From Aegilops tauschii subsp. strangulata (taxonomy: Eukaryota; Streptophyta; Magnoliopsida; Poales; Poaceae): DNA of 64,000 nucleotides. This document shows, piece after piece, positions 21,042 to 35,057 of this stretch (position 1 is the stretch's first letter; each line of letters starts with the position of its first letter). The position numbers and the translations under genes were made by a program. Below the pieces are notes generated by a model, which saw only the letters and a program-made list of their open reading frames with translations, had not been told where the DNA came from and did not search any database. The stretch covers positions 459,282,780 through 459,346,779 of the forward strand of contig NC_053040.3 in the NCBI RefSeq assembly GCF_002575655.3, read 5' to 3'.

Positions 21042-22830
21042 CCACACACGACTCCTAACTAGGGCCTCACGTACACCACACCAGCATCCAACACTCACAC
21101 GCACAAGGATCGGCTGTGCCCACACACACTGATGCTCCCAATGTCACATTAGCACTTCAGTCCCCTGTGCTTGTTCCTGGCATGAGTCACCGGCCATGAC
21201 AGAAATATTGTCATGGTGAAACAATCTAAGTTTGTAAATTATTCAGTCTGAGTTCTGCTGCTTTGTCCACCCCACAACTTTTGCATCGTGCATGTTTCCT
21301 CACCTGCTTTGGGACATCCCCGCGATCAGGGCAAAGTTGTACATTTGTGGCCTTGCCGCCGACAAATCGTGCAGAATCTTGTCCTCTTACTCAAACCCTC
21401 ATAAAGCGCCTTCTCTCTGCTTGTCTAGGCCTTCCCATGTCTTTCCTCTTAGCCAGAGGTAATAATCCAGACAGCTTATTACCAGACTCGTTAGCCGAGT
21501 TGTTTCATTGTTGCCAACAACACTATCCACTCTGTTTGGTGCAAACTGAATACCAACTTGTGTCTGGACCTGGTTAACAACATCTCCATTCTCTGCCATC
21601 ATGTCCTCTAATCCAAGACTGTCTCTTATTTCAGCAAATGGTGTCATTTCAGCAGCACAATTCTTGATCATAGAAATTAGATGCTTATATGCTTCAACAC
21701 TCGTGTCCCCCATACGGACAAGCTTCATGTCATGCATCTACATATTGAAATGCCTATAACTAAATGAATTTTTGTGAGCATTGTCCTTCTGATATTGTGT
21801 CAGATGATGGGGTAGGATGTCTCTGGCATCTCTAGTCCATCTTTTCACTATGTGCTTCCAAGGTATTTCCTTAATAAGAATAAAGTCCAGAGCCTGTTTC
21901 AAAAATTCATACATGTTTAGAATTTTTTTCATCCAGCATCAATTTGCAACAACCAAGATATGAGGTCATGCGTACCTTCAAGACATGGCTGTAGAGCATC
22001 CCCATGTGTGCGAACTGGCCGCATTCACAATCAAATTCCTCAACACTTCTCTCGCCGCTCTGCCTCGGTATGAATTGTAATGTACATTTTTCCTTTCTCG
22101 ATCTCTTCCATCTGGTATGCTCCGCACTCATATACTATATGGCAAAACTGCTTGAACAAAGTTCGTGTGTAGATTTTGCCAGCATGTCTTTTAGTTGCGA
22201 TGTTTGCTCGCATAAGCGGTCTCCCCTGCAAACAAAATTATCACTGATTAGCTCACATTATGGTCCATGTCAAACATATTCAGTTAACTCCACTACGAAC
22301 TTTCTCATAGTGAACTGGAAAGATATTTAAAATGCTCAAAGATCTGTCATACCGCGCACCCACAGACTATCTTTTGCATGCATTTTGCCCGGTCCACATT
22401 TAGCCTGCTCTTCCCATACCTAATACCCAATCCTTTCGCCCACGAATATAAATTGTAAAAATCGTACGCCTCGCCAAGTGTGTCGAAACTTGTTCCAATC
22501 TTTGCACAATGACAAAGTCTCCTGGTTTTTCTGCAAATCGGCGGACTAATTTCTCCAGGGCTGTGATCCTGTGAGGGCAAGGAGCTCAGCCTAGTGCGGC
22601 AGCGCCAACATGCACTTTGGAAGCCATGCAAATTATTAGCACATAATCATCAGGTTTTACAGTTTAACTAAGCTATAAACTACTGTAGCTCACAAACAGA
22701 AAAATGCATCATGTTTGCAACACAATTTAGCGAAATCTATTATTCCAGTACTCTTGTGTTTATTTCTTATAAATTATTTATGTTTAACTCTGTACTTTTT
22801 TTTTGCGGGTGAAAAGAGATTTCTCATTAC

Positions 22831-25641
22831 TCAAGGTGGCCTCTCAGCGGAGGCCAGACGTACAACGGACTCAATCCCCGAGTGGAACCACACAGCGGTC
22901 CGGGGGGTCCTTCGCCCGTAAGAGGCAAGTTCATGACTACATTTATTTTCTGAACGACAACAAAGAGTAAATGAGATCTCCCTTCCAGCGGCAGCCGCTA
23001 TATCTCTAATCTCCTGAATGAGGGTGCGGTACACCGAACGATCCTCCACATTTGCTGTGATCATCGCCACAGCCTCCGCGCAATCAAGCTCGACCGTGAT
23101 AGGCAAACCGGTCCTATGCAGAGCCAACTCAAGGCCCTCCTTGCATGCCGCAAGCTCCGCTCCCAGGGCATTATCGTATGTGCGCAACTCTCTACATGCA
23201 GTATAGATGATTTCTCCTCGATCATCGCGCAAAATCATCCCTCCTCCCGCCGCTCCCGTCGCTGCAACAAAACTTCCGTCGGTATTCAGCTTAGTGCAGC
23301 CCGACGCTGGCGCGGTCCATGATCTCTCCTCCTTAGCCACCTTAGGAGGACGAGTGACAAACGGTGGCAAGGAGACCGTCATCTTCCCCTTGACCATATC
23401 AGCATTTGGGAATTGTTGGATACAGAGCAGCGAAGTAATATACCCATGCAAGAACCGTCGTGAGGCTTCAGCAGGGGGCGGCTTCTTGTCATGCGTGATC
23501 TCATTCCGGACATGCCAGGTTCTCCACATGATCATAAGCACGATCATCCTCGTTGCCTCGTCAAGGGGGTCCAGCAGGGTGAAGAGCCATTCCGAACCAG
23601 TGTTCATGATGTCCTCCACCTTGGGGATACACCAATCCATGGCCATGGCGTGCCACAGCTCCTTTGCCAAGGGACACCTGCAAAAAGCGTGGAACATATC
23701 CTCCCGTTCCAGTCCACACAAGGGGCATAGATCAGAAACCTCAAGATGGCGAGAGAGCTTATTTGCGCAAGTAGCAAGCGAGTTCGTAACGATCCTCCAA
23801 GCAAACACGCGTACCTTAGGGGGAGCAGGGCACCCCCATATGATCTTCCAAATGGCGCGATGACCATCCGGTGCCCTGCTCGTGGCGGTGGCCAGTGGAC
23901 GCTCGCGCTCGTCCATGGCGAACCGGTAAGCGGATCGAACGGTGAAGATACCGTTCTTCTCCGGAGCCCATGCGATGATGTCGTAGGTAACGCGGGTCGA
24001 AGTACGTATGCTGGAGATCACCTCCACGTCTGTCGGGTGGAAGTAGCGATGGAGCAGGTCAAGACGCCATGCCCCGTCCTCGTGCAGGAGCTCGGCCACT
24101 CGTCGTAGTCGGCAGGTACCTTGTTGGGTAATAAGTTGGCGTGAAGGCTCGCGGTGGATCCAACGATCTCGCCAAATCCGAATGTTTCGGCCATCCCCTA
24201 CACGCCAGACGAGGCCCTTCTTGAGAAGCTTGAGGCCATATTGAATGGCCTGCCACGTAGGGGAGGCGTTGCCGGAGAAGACTGTATCCTCGAGGCGGCC
24301 CTCGGGGTAATACCTCGCCTTGAGCACCTGCGCACATAAGCTGTGAGGATTAATTAGTAAGCGCCACGCCTGTCGGGCAAGGAGGGCCTGGTTGAAGGCG
24401 CGAAAATCGCGGAAACCCAGCCCGCCCTGAGTTTTGTGCGCCAAGATCTTTGGCCATGCCAGCCAATGTGTCTTCCTCTTCCCTTCCGATGCACCCCACC
24501 AGAAGTTCCGGACCATACGGTTGAGGTCATCACATACAGACATTGGTAGCTTAAACACCCCCATTACATACGTTGGTATAGCCTGCGCAATGGCTTTGAT
24601 CATCGTCTCCTTTCCAGCCAAGGATAACGTATCTCCCCATGCAATGATTCTCTTCAACAATCTGGACTGCAAGTTTTGAAACTTCCCACGAGACATGCGG
24701 CCCTCCGGTGTAGGTAACCCCAAGCATTTGTCCTCAAACAGATCTGTCACAATATTAAGAACTGCACGTACTTTCTGTTGCTCTTCACTTGGACACGCAT
24801 CACCAAATAAGGCGCTGCATTTTGCCGGATTAATACTCTGGCCCGTGGCCCTCTCATAAGCATGCAGGACCTGCTTCACATTCCTTGCTTGCTCCTCTTC
24901 AGCTTTGAAAAAGAGTAGAGTGTCATCTGCAAAAAGTAGATGGGACACGCCAGGAGCTCTGCGGCACACCTTTAGCAGGGTAAAGTCTCCATTTTCTTCC
25001 CCTTTCTTCAACAAAGCAGATAGACCATCAGCCACCAATAAAAATAGGAACGGGGATAGAGGATCACCTTGCCGTAGCCCACGGGACGGTGCAAACGAAT
25101 CCAAGAGGGTACCATTGAATTTTACAGTGTATCTCACCGAGGTGACGCATGACATAATCCAGTTCACCCATCGGTGAGCAAAACCCATCTTTTGCATCAT
25201 TCGCTCCAAGAAGATCCAGTCCACCCTGTCATATGCTTTAGACAAATCCAGTTTATAAGCGCAAAAACTTTTTTCAGGGTCCTTCTCTTGCTGTATGTAG
25301 TGAAAGCACTCAAAGGCAATTAAAGCGTTGTCTGTTATGAGGCGTCCAGGTACAAAGGCACTCTGCTCTGGCGAAATAATCTCATCAAGAATAGGGCGGA
25401 GGCGATTTACCAGACATTTAGCCACCACCTTGTAGATGACATTACACAAGCTGATGGGCCTGAACTCAGACACTCTTTCCGGGCTGTCCACCTTGGGAAT
25501 GAGTACTATGGCCGTGTCATTCACCCCCTCCGGCATAATGCCCGTTCGAAAGAACTCCTTCACGCCAGCAATGACTTGCTCCCTCATCACCTCCCAGTTC
25601 CTTTGAAAGAAACGAGCGGGAAATCCATCCGGTCCCGGGGC
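22831..25641 (-). pseudogene. LINE ORF2, reverse transcriptase to RNase H part (open)
   Basis: About 937 residues uninterrupted on the minus strand. They start at the nested insertion point with KAPGPDGFPARFFQ, then FRPISLCNVIYKV, LDLSKAYDRVDW, RGLRQGDPLSPFLF and the catalytic FADD (HLLFADDTLLFF). A zf-RVT region follows (SDLCPLCGLEREDMFHAF), then RNase H (KLNTDGSF..., ELDCAEAV). The stop is 33 bp before the A-tail. This half shows no stop or frameshift, although the 5' half is damaged. The neighbouring residues DALFQIGPL lie at 34251 onward, across the Angela-type insertion. Confidence 0.93.
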
Positions 25642-25646
25642 CTTCA

Positions 25647-27375
25647 TGTTGGGGAACGTAGCAGAAATTCAAAATTTTCTACGCATCACCAAGATCAATC
25701 TATGGAGTTTACTAGCAACGAGAGGGAAGGAGTGCATCTACATACCCTTGTAGATCGCGAGCGGAAGCGTTCAAGAGAACGGGGTTGATGGAGTCGTACT
25801 CGTCGTGATCCAAATCACCGATGATCCTAGCGCCGAACGGACGGCACCTCCGCGTTCAACACACGTACGACGCAGCGACATCTCCTCCTTCTTGATCCAG
25901 CAAGGGGGAAGGAGAGGTTGATGGAGATCCAGCAGCACGACGGCATGGTGGTGGAAGTAGCGGGATCCCGGCAGGGCTTCGTCAAGCGCAAGCGGGGAGG
26001 AAGAGGTGTCACGGGAGGGAGAGGGAGGCGCCAGGGCTTAGATTGCTGCTGCCCTCCCTCCCCCCACTATATATAGGGCCAAGGAAGAGGGGGGGGGGGG
26101 CGCAGCCTTGGCCCTTCCTCCAAGGAAGGGTGCGGCCAGGGAGGAGTCCTTCCTCCCCAAGGCACCTCGGAGGTGCCTTCCCCCTTTAGGACTCTCCGTT
26201 TATCTTATCTCTTGGCGCATGGGCCTCTTGGGGCTGGTTCCCTTGGCCCATATAGGCCAAGGCGCACCCCCCACAGCCCATGTGCCCCCCGGGGCTGGTG
26301 GAACCCTTGGTGGACCCCCGGACCCCTTTCGGCACTCCCGGTACAATACCGATAAAGTGCGAAACTTTTCCGGCGACCAAAATAAGACTTCCCATATATA
26401 AATCTTTACCTCCGGACCATTCCGGAACTCCTCGTGACGTCCGGGATCTCATCCGGGACTCCGAACAACTTTCGGGTTACCGCATACTAATATCTCTACA
26501 ACCCTAGCGTCACCGAACCTTAAGTGTGTAGACCCTACGGGTTCGGGAGACACGCAGACATGACCGAGACGACTCTCCGGTCAATAACCAACAGCGGGAT
26601 CTGGATACCCATGTTGGCTCCCACATGTTCCACGATGATCTCATCGGATGAACCACGATGTCGAGGATTCAATCAATCCCGTATACAATTCCCTTTGCCT
26701 ATCGGTATGTTACTTGCCCGAGATTCGATCGTCGGTATCCCGATACCTTGTTCAATCTCGTTACCGGCAAGTCTCTTTACTCGTTCCGTAACTCACATCA
26801 TCCCGTGATCAACTCCTTGGTCACATTGTGCACATTATGATGATGTCCTACCGAGTGGGCCCAGAGATACCTCTCCGTTTACACGGAGTGACAAATCCAA
26901 GTCTCGATTCGTGCCAACCCAACAGACACTTTCGGAGATACCTGTAGTGCACCTTTATAGCCACCCAGTTACGTTGTGACGTTTGGTACACCCAAAGCAT
27001 TCCTACGGTATCCGGGAGTTGCACAATCTCATGGTCTAAGGAACTCATACTTGACATTAGAAAAGCTCTGAGCAAACGAACTACACGATCTTGTGCTAGG
27101 CTTAGGATTGGGTCTTGTCCATCACATCATTCTCCTAATGATGTGATCCCATTATCAACGACATCCAATGTCCATGGTCAGGAAACCGTAACCATCCATT
27201 GATCGACGAGCTAGTCAACTAGAGGCTTACTAGGGACATGGTGTTGTCTATGTATCCACACATGTATCTGAGTTTCCTATCAATACAATTCTAGCATGGA
27301 TAATAAACGATTATCATGAACAAGGAAATATAATAATAACCTATTTATTATTGCCTCTAGGGCATATTTCCAACA
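25647..27375 (-). repeat. 3' LTR of the Angela-type element
   Basis: 1729 bp. On the plus strand it begins TGTTGGGGAACG and ends TATTTCCAACA. Same length as its partner. Confidence 0.96.
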
Positions 27376-30300
27376 GTCTCCCACTTGCACTAGAGTCAAT
27401 AATCTAGTTCACATCACCATGTGATTAACACTCACAGGTCACATCACCATGTGACCAACATCCAAAGAGTTTACTAGAGTCAACAATCTAGTTCACATCA
27501 CTATGTGATTAATACTCAATGAGTTCTGGTTTGATCATGTTATGCTTGTGAGAGAGGTTATTAGTCAACGGGTCTGAACCTTTCAGATCCGTGTGTGCTT
27601 TACGAATATCTATGTCATCTTGTGGATGCTACCACGCGCTATTTGGAGCCATCTCAAATAACTGCTCTACTATACGAATCCGGTTTACTACTCAGAGTCA
27701 TCCGGATTAGTGTCCAAGTTCGCATCGACGTAACCCTTTACGACGAACTCCTTTTCACCTCCATAATCGAGAAAATTCCTTAGTTCACTAGATACTAAGG
27801 ATAAGTTCGACCGCTGTCATGTGATCCATTCCCGGATCACTATTGTACCCCTTGACCAACTCATGGCAAGGCACACTTCATGTGCGGTACACAGCATAGC
27901 ATACTGTAGAGCCTACGTCTAAAGCATAGGGGACGACCTTCGTCCTTTCTCTCTCTTCTGCTGTGGTCAGGTCTTGAGTCTTACTCAATACTCACACCTT
28001 GTAACACAGCCAAGAACTCCTTCTTTGCTGATCTATTTTGAACTCTTTCAAAATCATGTCAAGGTGTGCGTTCTTTGAAAGTATCATCAGGCGTCTTGAT
28101 CTATCTCTATAGATCTTGATGCCCAATATGTAAGCAGCTTTATCCAGGTCTTCCTTTGAAAACTCCTTTCAAACAACCCTTTATGCTTTCCAGAAATTTT
28201 ACATCATTTCGGATCAACAATATGTCATTCACATATACTTATCAGAAATGTTGTAGCGCTCCCACTCACTTTATTGTAAATACAAGTTTCTAACAAACTT
28301 TGTATAAACCCAAAAACTTTGATCACTCCATCAAAGCGTATATTCTGACTCCGAGATGCTTGCTCTAGTCCATGGAAGGATCACTGGAGCTAGCATACCT
28401 TTTAGCATCCTTAGGATCGACAAAACCTTTCTGATTGTATCACATACAACCTTTCCTTACGAAAACTGGTAAGGAAACTTGTTTTGACATCCATCTACCA
28501 GATTTCATAAATGCAGCTAATGCTAACATGATTCCGACGGACTTAAGCATCGCTACGGATGAGAAAATCTCATCGTAGTCAACTCCTTGAACTTGTGAAA
28601 ATTCTATTTGCCACAAGTCGAGCTTCATAGACGGTAACATTACCGTCCATGTCCGTCTTCTTCTTAAAGATCCATTTATCTCAATGGCTTGCCGATCAAC
28701 GGGCTAGTTCACCAAAGTCTATACTTTGTTTTATATACATGGATCCTCTCTCGGATTTCATGGCCTCGAGCCATTTGTCGGAATCCGGGCCCACCATCGC
28801 TTCTCCATAGCTCGTAGGTTCATTGTTGTCTAGCAACATGACTTCCAAGACAGGATCACGTACCACTCTGAAGTAGTACGCATCCTCGTCGTCCTACGAT
28901 GTTTGGTAGTGACTTGATCTGAAGTTTCATGATCACTATCATAAGCTTCCACTTCAATTGGTGTAGGTGCCACAGGAACAACTTCCTATGCCCTGCTACA
29001 CACTAGTTGAAGTGATGGTTCAATAACCTCATCAAGTCTCCACCATCCTCCCACTAAATTCTTTCAAGAGAAACTTTTCCTCGAGAAAGGAACCGTTTCT
29101 AGAAGCAATTACTTTTGCTTCCAGATCTGAAATAGGAGGTATACCCAACTGTTTTGGGTATTCTATGAAGATGCATTTATCCGCTTTAGTTCGAGCTTAT
29201 CAGCCTGAAACTTTTTCACATAAGCATCGCAGCCCCAAACTTTTAAGAAACGACAACTTAGGTTTCTCTAAACGGTGTCGTCTCAACGGAATTGCATGGT
29301 GCCCTATTTAAAGTGAATGCGGTTGTCTCTAATGCCTAACCCATAAACGATAGTGGTAAAGAGACATCATGGTATGCACCATATCCAATAGGGTGCAGTT
29401 ATGATGTCCGGACACACCATCACACTATGGTGTTCCAGGCGGTATTAGTCGTGAAACAATTTCCACAATTTCTTAATTGTGTGCCAAACTCGTAACTCAG
29501 ATACTCATCTCTATGATCATATCACAGACATTTTATCCTCTTGTCACGACGATCTTCCACTTCACTCTGAAATTACTTGAACCTTTCAATAATTCAGACT
29601 TGTGTTTCATCAAGTAAATACACTCAGCATCTACTCAAATCATCTGTGAAGTAAGAACATAACGATATCCACTGCATGCCTTAGCACTCATGGACTGCAT
29701 ACATCAAAATGTATTACTTCTAATAAGTTGCTCAGTTGTTCCATCTTACTGAAACGAGGCCTTTCAGTCATCTTGCCCATGTGGTATGATTTGCATGTCT
29801 CAAGTGATTCAAAATCAAGTGAGTACAAACGATCCATCTGCATGGAGTTTCTTCATGCATATATACCAATAGACATGGTTCGCATGTCTCAATCTTTTCA
29901 AAAACGACTGAGTCTAAAGATCCATCTACATGGAGCTTCTTCATGCGTTCTATACCAATATGACTCAAATGGCAGTGCCACAAGTATGTGGTACTATCAT
30001 TACTATTTTATATCTTTTGGCACGAACATGTGTATCACTGCGATCGAGATTCATTTTAGGTGCAAGACCATTGAAGGTATTATTCAAACAAATAGAGTAA
30101 CCATTATTCTCCTTAAATGAATAACCGTATTGCGATAAACATAATCCAATCATGCTCAACGCAAACACCAAATCTCGATGGTAGAGGGAGCATGCGATGC
30201 TTGATCACATCAACCTTGGAAACACTTCCAACACATATCGTCATCTCACCTTTAGCTAGTCTCCGTTTATTCCGCAGCTTTTATTTCGAGTTACTAACAC

Positions 30301-32516
30301 TTAGCAACCGAACCGGTATCTAATACCCTGGTGCTGCTAGGAGTACTAGTAAAGTACACATTCATATAATGTATATCCAATATACTTCTGTCGACCTTGC
30401 CTGCCTTCTCATCTACCAAGTATCTAGGGTAGTTCTGCTTCAGTGACCGTTCCCCTCATTACAGAAGCACTTAGTCTCGGGTTTGGGTTCAACCTTGGGA
30501 TTCTTCACTAGAGCAGCAAATGATTTGCTGTTTCATGAAGTATCCCTTTTGCCCTTGCCCTTCTAGAAACTAGTGGTTTTACTAACCATCAACAATTGAT
30601 GCTCCTTCTTGATTTCTACTTTCGCGGTGTCAAACATCGCGAGTTGCTCAAGGATCATCATATCTATCCCTGGTATGTTATAGTTCATCACGAAGCTCTA
30701 ATAGCTTGGTGGCAGTGACTATGGAGAACCATCACTATCTTATCTGGAAGATTAACTCCCACTCGATTCAAGTGATTGTAGTACTCAGACAATCTGAGCA
30801 CATGCTCAACGATTGAGCTTTTCTCCCTTATTATGCAGGCTTAAGAAACTTGTCAGAGGTCTCATACCTCTTGACGTGGGCACTAGTCTGAAATCTCAAT
30901 TTCAGTCTTCGGAACATCTCATATGTTCTGCGACGTTTCAAAAACATCCTTGGTGCCACAATTCTAAACCGTTAGCATTACGCACTGAACTATCACGTAG
31001 TCATCAAAACGTGTATGTCAGATGTTTCGCAACATCTACAGACGACGCTGAGGTTCAGCACACCGAGCGGTGCATTAAGGACATAAGCCTTCTGTGCAGC
31101 AATGAGGACAATCCTCAGTTTACGGACCCAGTCCGCATAATTGCTACTATCAACTTTCAACTAAATTTTCTCTAGGAACATATCTTAAACAGTAGAACTA
31201 AAGCGTAAGCTATGACATAATTTGCAAAGTCCTTTAGACTATGTTCATGATAATGAAGTTCATCTGATTATTTAATGAACTCCCACTCAGATAGACATCC
31301 CTCTAGTCATGCAAGTGATACATGATCCGAGTCAAACTAGGCCGTGTCCGATCATCGCGTGAGACGGACTAGTCATCATCGGTGAACATCTCCATGTTGA
31401 TCGTATCTACTATACGACTCATGTTCGACCTTTCGGTCTCTTGTGTTCCGAGGCCATGTCTGTACATGCTAGGCTCGTCAAGTCAACCTAAGTGTTTTGC
31501 ATGTGTTCCGAGGCCATGTCTGTACATGCTAGGCTCGTCAACACCCGTTGTATGCGAACATTAGAATCTATCACACCCGATCCTCACGTGGTGCTTCGAA
31601 ACAACGAACCTTCGCAACGGTGCACAGTTAGGGGAAACACGTCTCTTGAAATTTTAGTGAGGGATCATCTTATTTATGCTACCGTCGTTCTAAGAAAATA
31701 AGATGTAAACATGATAAACATCACATGCAAATCATAAAGTGACGTGATATGGCCAATATCATCTTGCGCCTTTTGATCTCCATCTTCGAGGCGCGGCATG
31801 ATCACCTTCATCACCGGCATGACACCATGATCTCCATCATCATGATCTCCATCATCGTGTCTTCATGAAGTTGTCTCGCCAACTATTACTTCTACTACTA
31901 TGGCTAACGGGCTTAGCAATAAAGTAAAGTAATTTACATGGCGTTTTTCAATGACACGCAGGTCATACAAAAATAAAGACAACTCCTATGGCTCCTGCCG
32001 GTTGTCATACTCATCGACATGCAAGTCGTGATTCCTATTACAAGAATATGATCAATCTCATACATCACATATATCATTCATCACATCTTCTGGCCATATC
32101 ACATCACATAGCACATGCTGCAAAAACAAGTTAGACGTCCTCTAATTGTTGTTGCAAGTTTTTACGTGGCTTGTATAGGTTTCTAGCAAGAACGTTTCTT
32201 ACCTACGTAAGACCACAACGTGATATGCCAATTTCTATTTACCCTTCATAAGGACCCTTTTCATCAAATCCGTTCCGACTAAAGTGGGAGAGACAGACAC
32301 CCGCTAGCCACCTTATGCAACTAGTGCATGTCAGTCGGTGGAACCTGTCTCACGTAAGCGTACGTGTAAGGTCGGTCTGGGCCGCTTCATCCCACAATGC
32401 CGCCGAAACAAGATAAGACTAGTAGCGGCAAGAAGAATTGGCAACATTGACGCCCACAACTACTGTGTGTTCTACTCGTGCATAGAAACTACGCATAGAC
32501 CTAGCTCTGATACCAC
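27376..32516 (-). pseudogene. Decayed gag-pol of the Angela-type element
   Basis: No long ORF remains in 5.1 kb. Recognisable pieces on the minus strand are in the correct order. A GAG-pre-integrase fragment is at 29983-29768 (MWHCHLSHIGIERMKKLH and CEPCL). A reverse-transcriptase fragment is at 28640-28440 (VQGVDYDEIFSSVAMLKS, where the family has GVDYDETFSPVA). Many stops and shifts separate them. A 40-bp segment is repeated at a 60-bp interval (31442-31481, 31502-31541). The interior length is normal for the family, so decay is by small changes and not by one deletion. Confidence 0.85.
32504..32515 (-). other. Primer binding site of the Angela-type element
   Basis: GCTCTGATACCA on the plus strand, TGGTATCAGAGC on the minus strand. 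It is the standard initiator tRNA-Met complement, 1 bp from the LTR. Confidence 0.93.
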
Positions 32517-34245
32517 TGTTGGGGAACGTAGCAGAAATTCAAAATTTTCTACGCATCACCAAGATCAATCTATGGAGTTTACTAGCAACGAGAGGGAAGG
32601 AGTGCATCTACATACCCTTGTAGATCGCGAGCGGAAGCGTTCAAGAGAACGGGGTTGATGGGGTCGTACTCGTCGTGATCCAAATCACCGATGATCCTAG
32701 CGCCGAACGGACGGCACCTCCGCGTTCAACACACGTACGGCGCAGCGACATCTCCTCCTTCTTGATCCAGCAAGGGGAAGGAGATGTTGATGGAGATCCA
32801 GCAGCACGACGGCATGGTGGTGGAAGTAGCGGGATCCCGGCAGGGCTTCGTCAAGCGCAAGCGGGGAGGAAGAGGTGTCACGGGAGGGAGAGGGAGGCGC
32901 CAGGGCTTAGATTGCTGCTGCCCTCCCTCCCCCCAACTATATATAGGGCCAAGGGAGAGGGGGGGGGGCGCAGCCTTGGCCCTTCCTCCAAGGAAGGGTG
33001 CGGCCAGGGAGGAGTCCTTCCTCCCCAAGGCACCTCGGAGGTGCCTTCCCCCTTTAGGACTCTCCGTTTATCTTATCTCTTGGCGCATGGGCCTCTTGGG
33101 GCTGGTTCCCTTGGCCCATATAGGCCAAGGCGCACCCCCCACAGCCCATGTGCCCCCCCCGGGGCTGGTGGAACCCTTGGTGGACCCCCGGACCCCTTTC
33201 GGCACTCCCGGTACAATACCGATAAAGTGCGAAACTTTTCCGGCGACCAAAATAAGACTTCCCATATATAAATCTTTACCTCCGGACCATTCCGGAACTC
33301 CTCGTGACGTCCGGGATCTCATCCGGGACTCCGAACAACTTTCGGGTTACCGCATACTAATATCTCTACAACCCTAGCGTCACCGAACCTTAAGTGTGTA
33401 GACCCTACGGGTTCGGGAGACACGCAGACATGACCGAGACGACTCTCCGGTCAATAACCAACAGCAGGATCTGGATACCCATGTTGGCTCCCACATGTTC
33501 CACGATGATCTCATCGGATGAACCACGATGTCGAGGATTCAATCAATCCCGTATACAATTCCCTTTGTCTATCGGTATGTTACTTGCCCGAGATTCGATC
33601 GTCGGTATCCCGATACCTTGTTCAATCTCGTTACCGGCAAGTCTCTTTACTCGTTCCGTAACTCACATCATCCCGTGATCAACTCCTTGGTCACATTGTG
33701 CACATTATGATGATGTCCTACCGAGTGGGCCCAGAGATACCTCTCCGTTTACACAGAGTGACAAATCCCAGTCTCGATTTGTGCCAACCCAACAGACACT
33801 TTCGGAGATACCTGTAGTGCACCTTTATAGCCACCCAGTTACGTTGTGACGTTTGGTACACCCAAAGCATTCCTACGGTATCCGGGAGTTGCACAATCTC
33901 ATGGTCTAAGGAACTCATACTTGACATTAGAAAAGCTCTGAGCAAACGAACTACACGATCTTGTGCTAGGCTTAGGATTGGGTCTTGTCCATCACATCAT
34001 TCTCCTAATGATGTGATCCCGTTATCAACGACATCCAATGTCCATGGTCAGGAAACCGTAACCATCCATTGATCAATGAGCTAGTCAACTAGAGGCTTAC
34101 TAGGGACATGGTGTTGTCTATGTATCCACACATGTATCTGAGTTTCCTATCAATACAATTCTAGCATGGATAATAAACGATTATCATGAACAAGGAAATA
34201 TAATAATAACCTATTTATTATTGCCTCTAGGGCATATTTCCAACA
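32517..34245 (-). repeat. 5' LTR of the Angela-type element
   Basis: 1729 bp, TG...CA ends. Differs from the 3' LTR at a small number of sites, for example around 33754-33789 and 34074-34077. Confidence 0.96.
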
Positions 34246-34250
34246 CTTCA

Positions 34251-35052
34251 AGGGGCCAATCTGGAACAAGGCATCAGCGATCTCCTTGTCGGAAAAATCT
34301 GCGCACAACCCAAAATTCATGCGGTCAGTAACACGAGTGTTGATTAAATCAATAACCGGGTCCGGACAAATGGTCTCGTCCACAGTAAACAGTGCAGAGA
34401 AATAATCTGAGACCATCGCCGCCATAGTTCCATGATCACTATGGGCGATTCCTGTAGCATCAAGTAGCTTCTTTATGCGGTTCTTTCTAGCACGCCATTT
34501 GGCCTTCCTGTGGAAGAATTTGGTATTACGGTCCCCTTCCTTCAACCACGCCACCCGCGATCGTTGCATCCACATCATCTCTTCGCGGTACAGGAGCTCG
34601 TTGAGGCTATCTGTCGCCTCCCGTATTTCCTTCCTATCTGCATTCATGGACAGAAGCTCCTCGAGCCGTGATCGAGACTTGTTAATCTCCTTAATGACAT
34701 TACCGAATTTTCTCCGGCTCCAATCCTACAGTTTCTTCATCAAATTACTGAAACAAGAGGAAATGTCACCAAGATTAAGCATAGAACCCAGGTCTGTCCA
34801 AGTTTTCATAATTACCTCCGGGAGCGATGGCTCCCTTTCCCACATGACTTCATATTGCCGAAACCTCCTGCCAGCAGCTTGCATTGGTTCCTCTCGCGAG
34901 TATCGGATCAGGATAGGAAGATGATCCGAGCTAGGTGCCACCAGGTGGTCCACCTTAGCATATTCAAACAAATCCCGCCAAGCATTAGTTGCAACCGCCC
35001 GATCAAGGCGGACCTTGACATTGCACGTCCATCACGTTTATTATCATATGTG
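34251..35052 (-). pseudogene. LINE ORF2, segment between endonuclease and reverse transcriptase
   Basis: Minus-strand frame YAKVDHLVAPSSDHLPIL (end of the endonuclease) through MWMQRSRVAWLKEGDRNTKF and the run-up DALFQIGPL. It contains a TAG after NLMKKL (near 34728; a Gln is likely) and a one-base deletion near 35020, where the frame changes at DGRA/NVKV. These lesions disable ORF2. Confidence 0.85.
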
Positions 35053-35057
35053 TAGGG

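Larger units (their letters stand above)
25647..34245 (-). mobile_element. Complete Angela-type copia retrotransposon nested in the LINE
   Basis: 8599 bp with two LTRs of 1729 bp (25647-27375 and 32517-34245). TSD CTTCA lies at 25642-25646 and 34246-34250. On the minus strand the 5' LTR is at 32517-34245. The primer site TGGTATCAGAGC (initiator tRNA-Met; 32504-32515) is next to it, and a purine-rich tract (27376-27392) precedes the 3' LTR. The LTRs differ at about a dozen sites by eye, plus small length changes in G/C runs, pointing to a fairly young insertion. Confidence 0.97.

Noticed and set aside
32504..32515. tRNA-Met-like sequences next to LTRs (also 51687-51698)
   Set aside because: They are 12-bp primer binding sites and not tRNA genes; no cloverleaf surrounds them.
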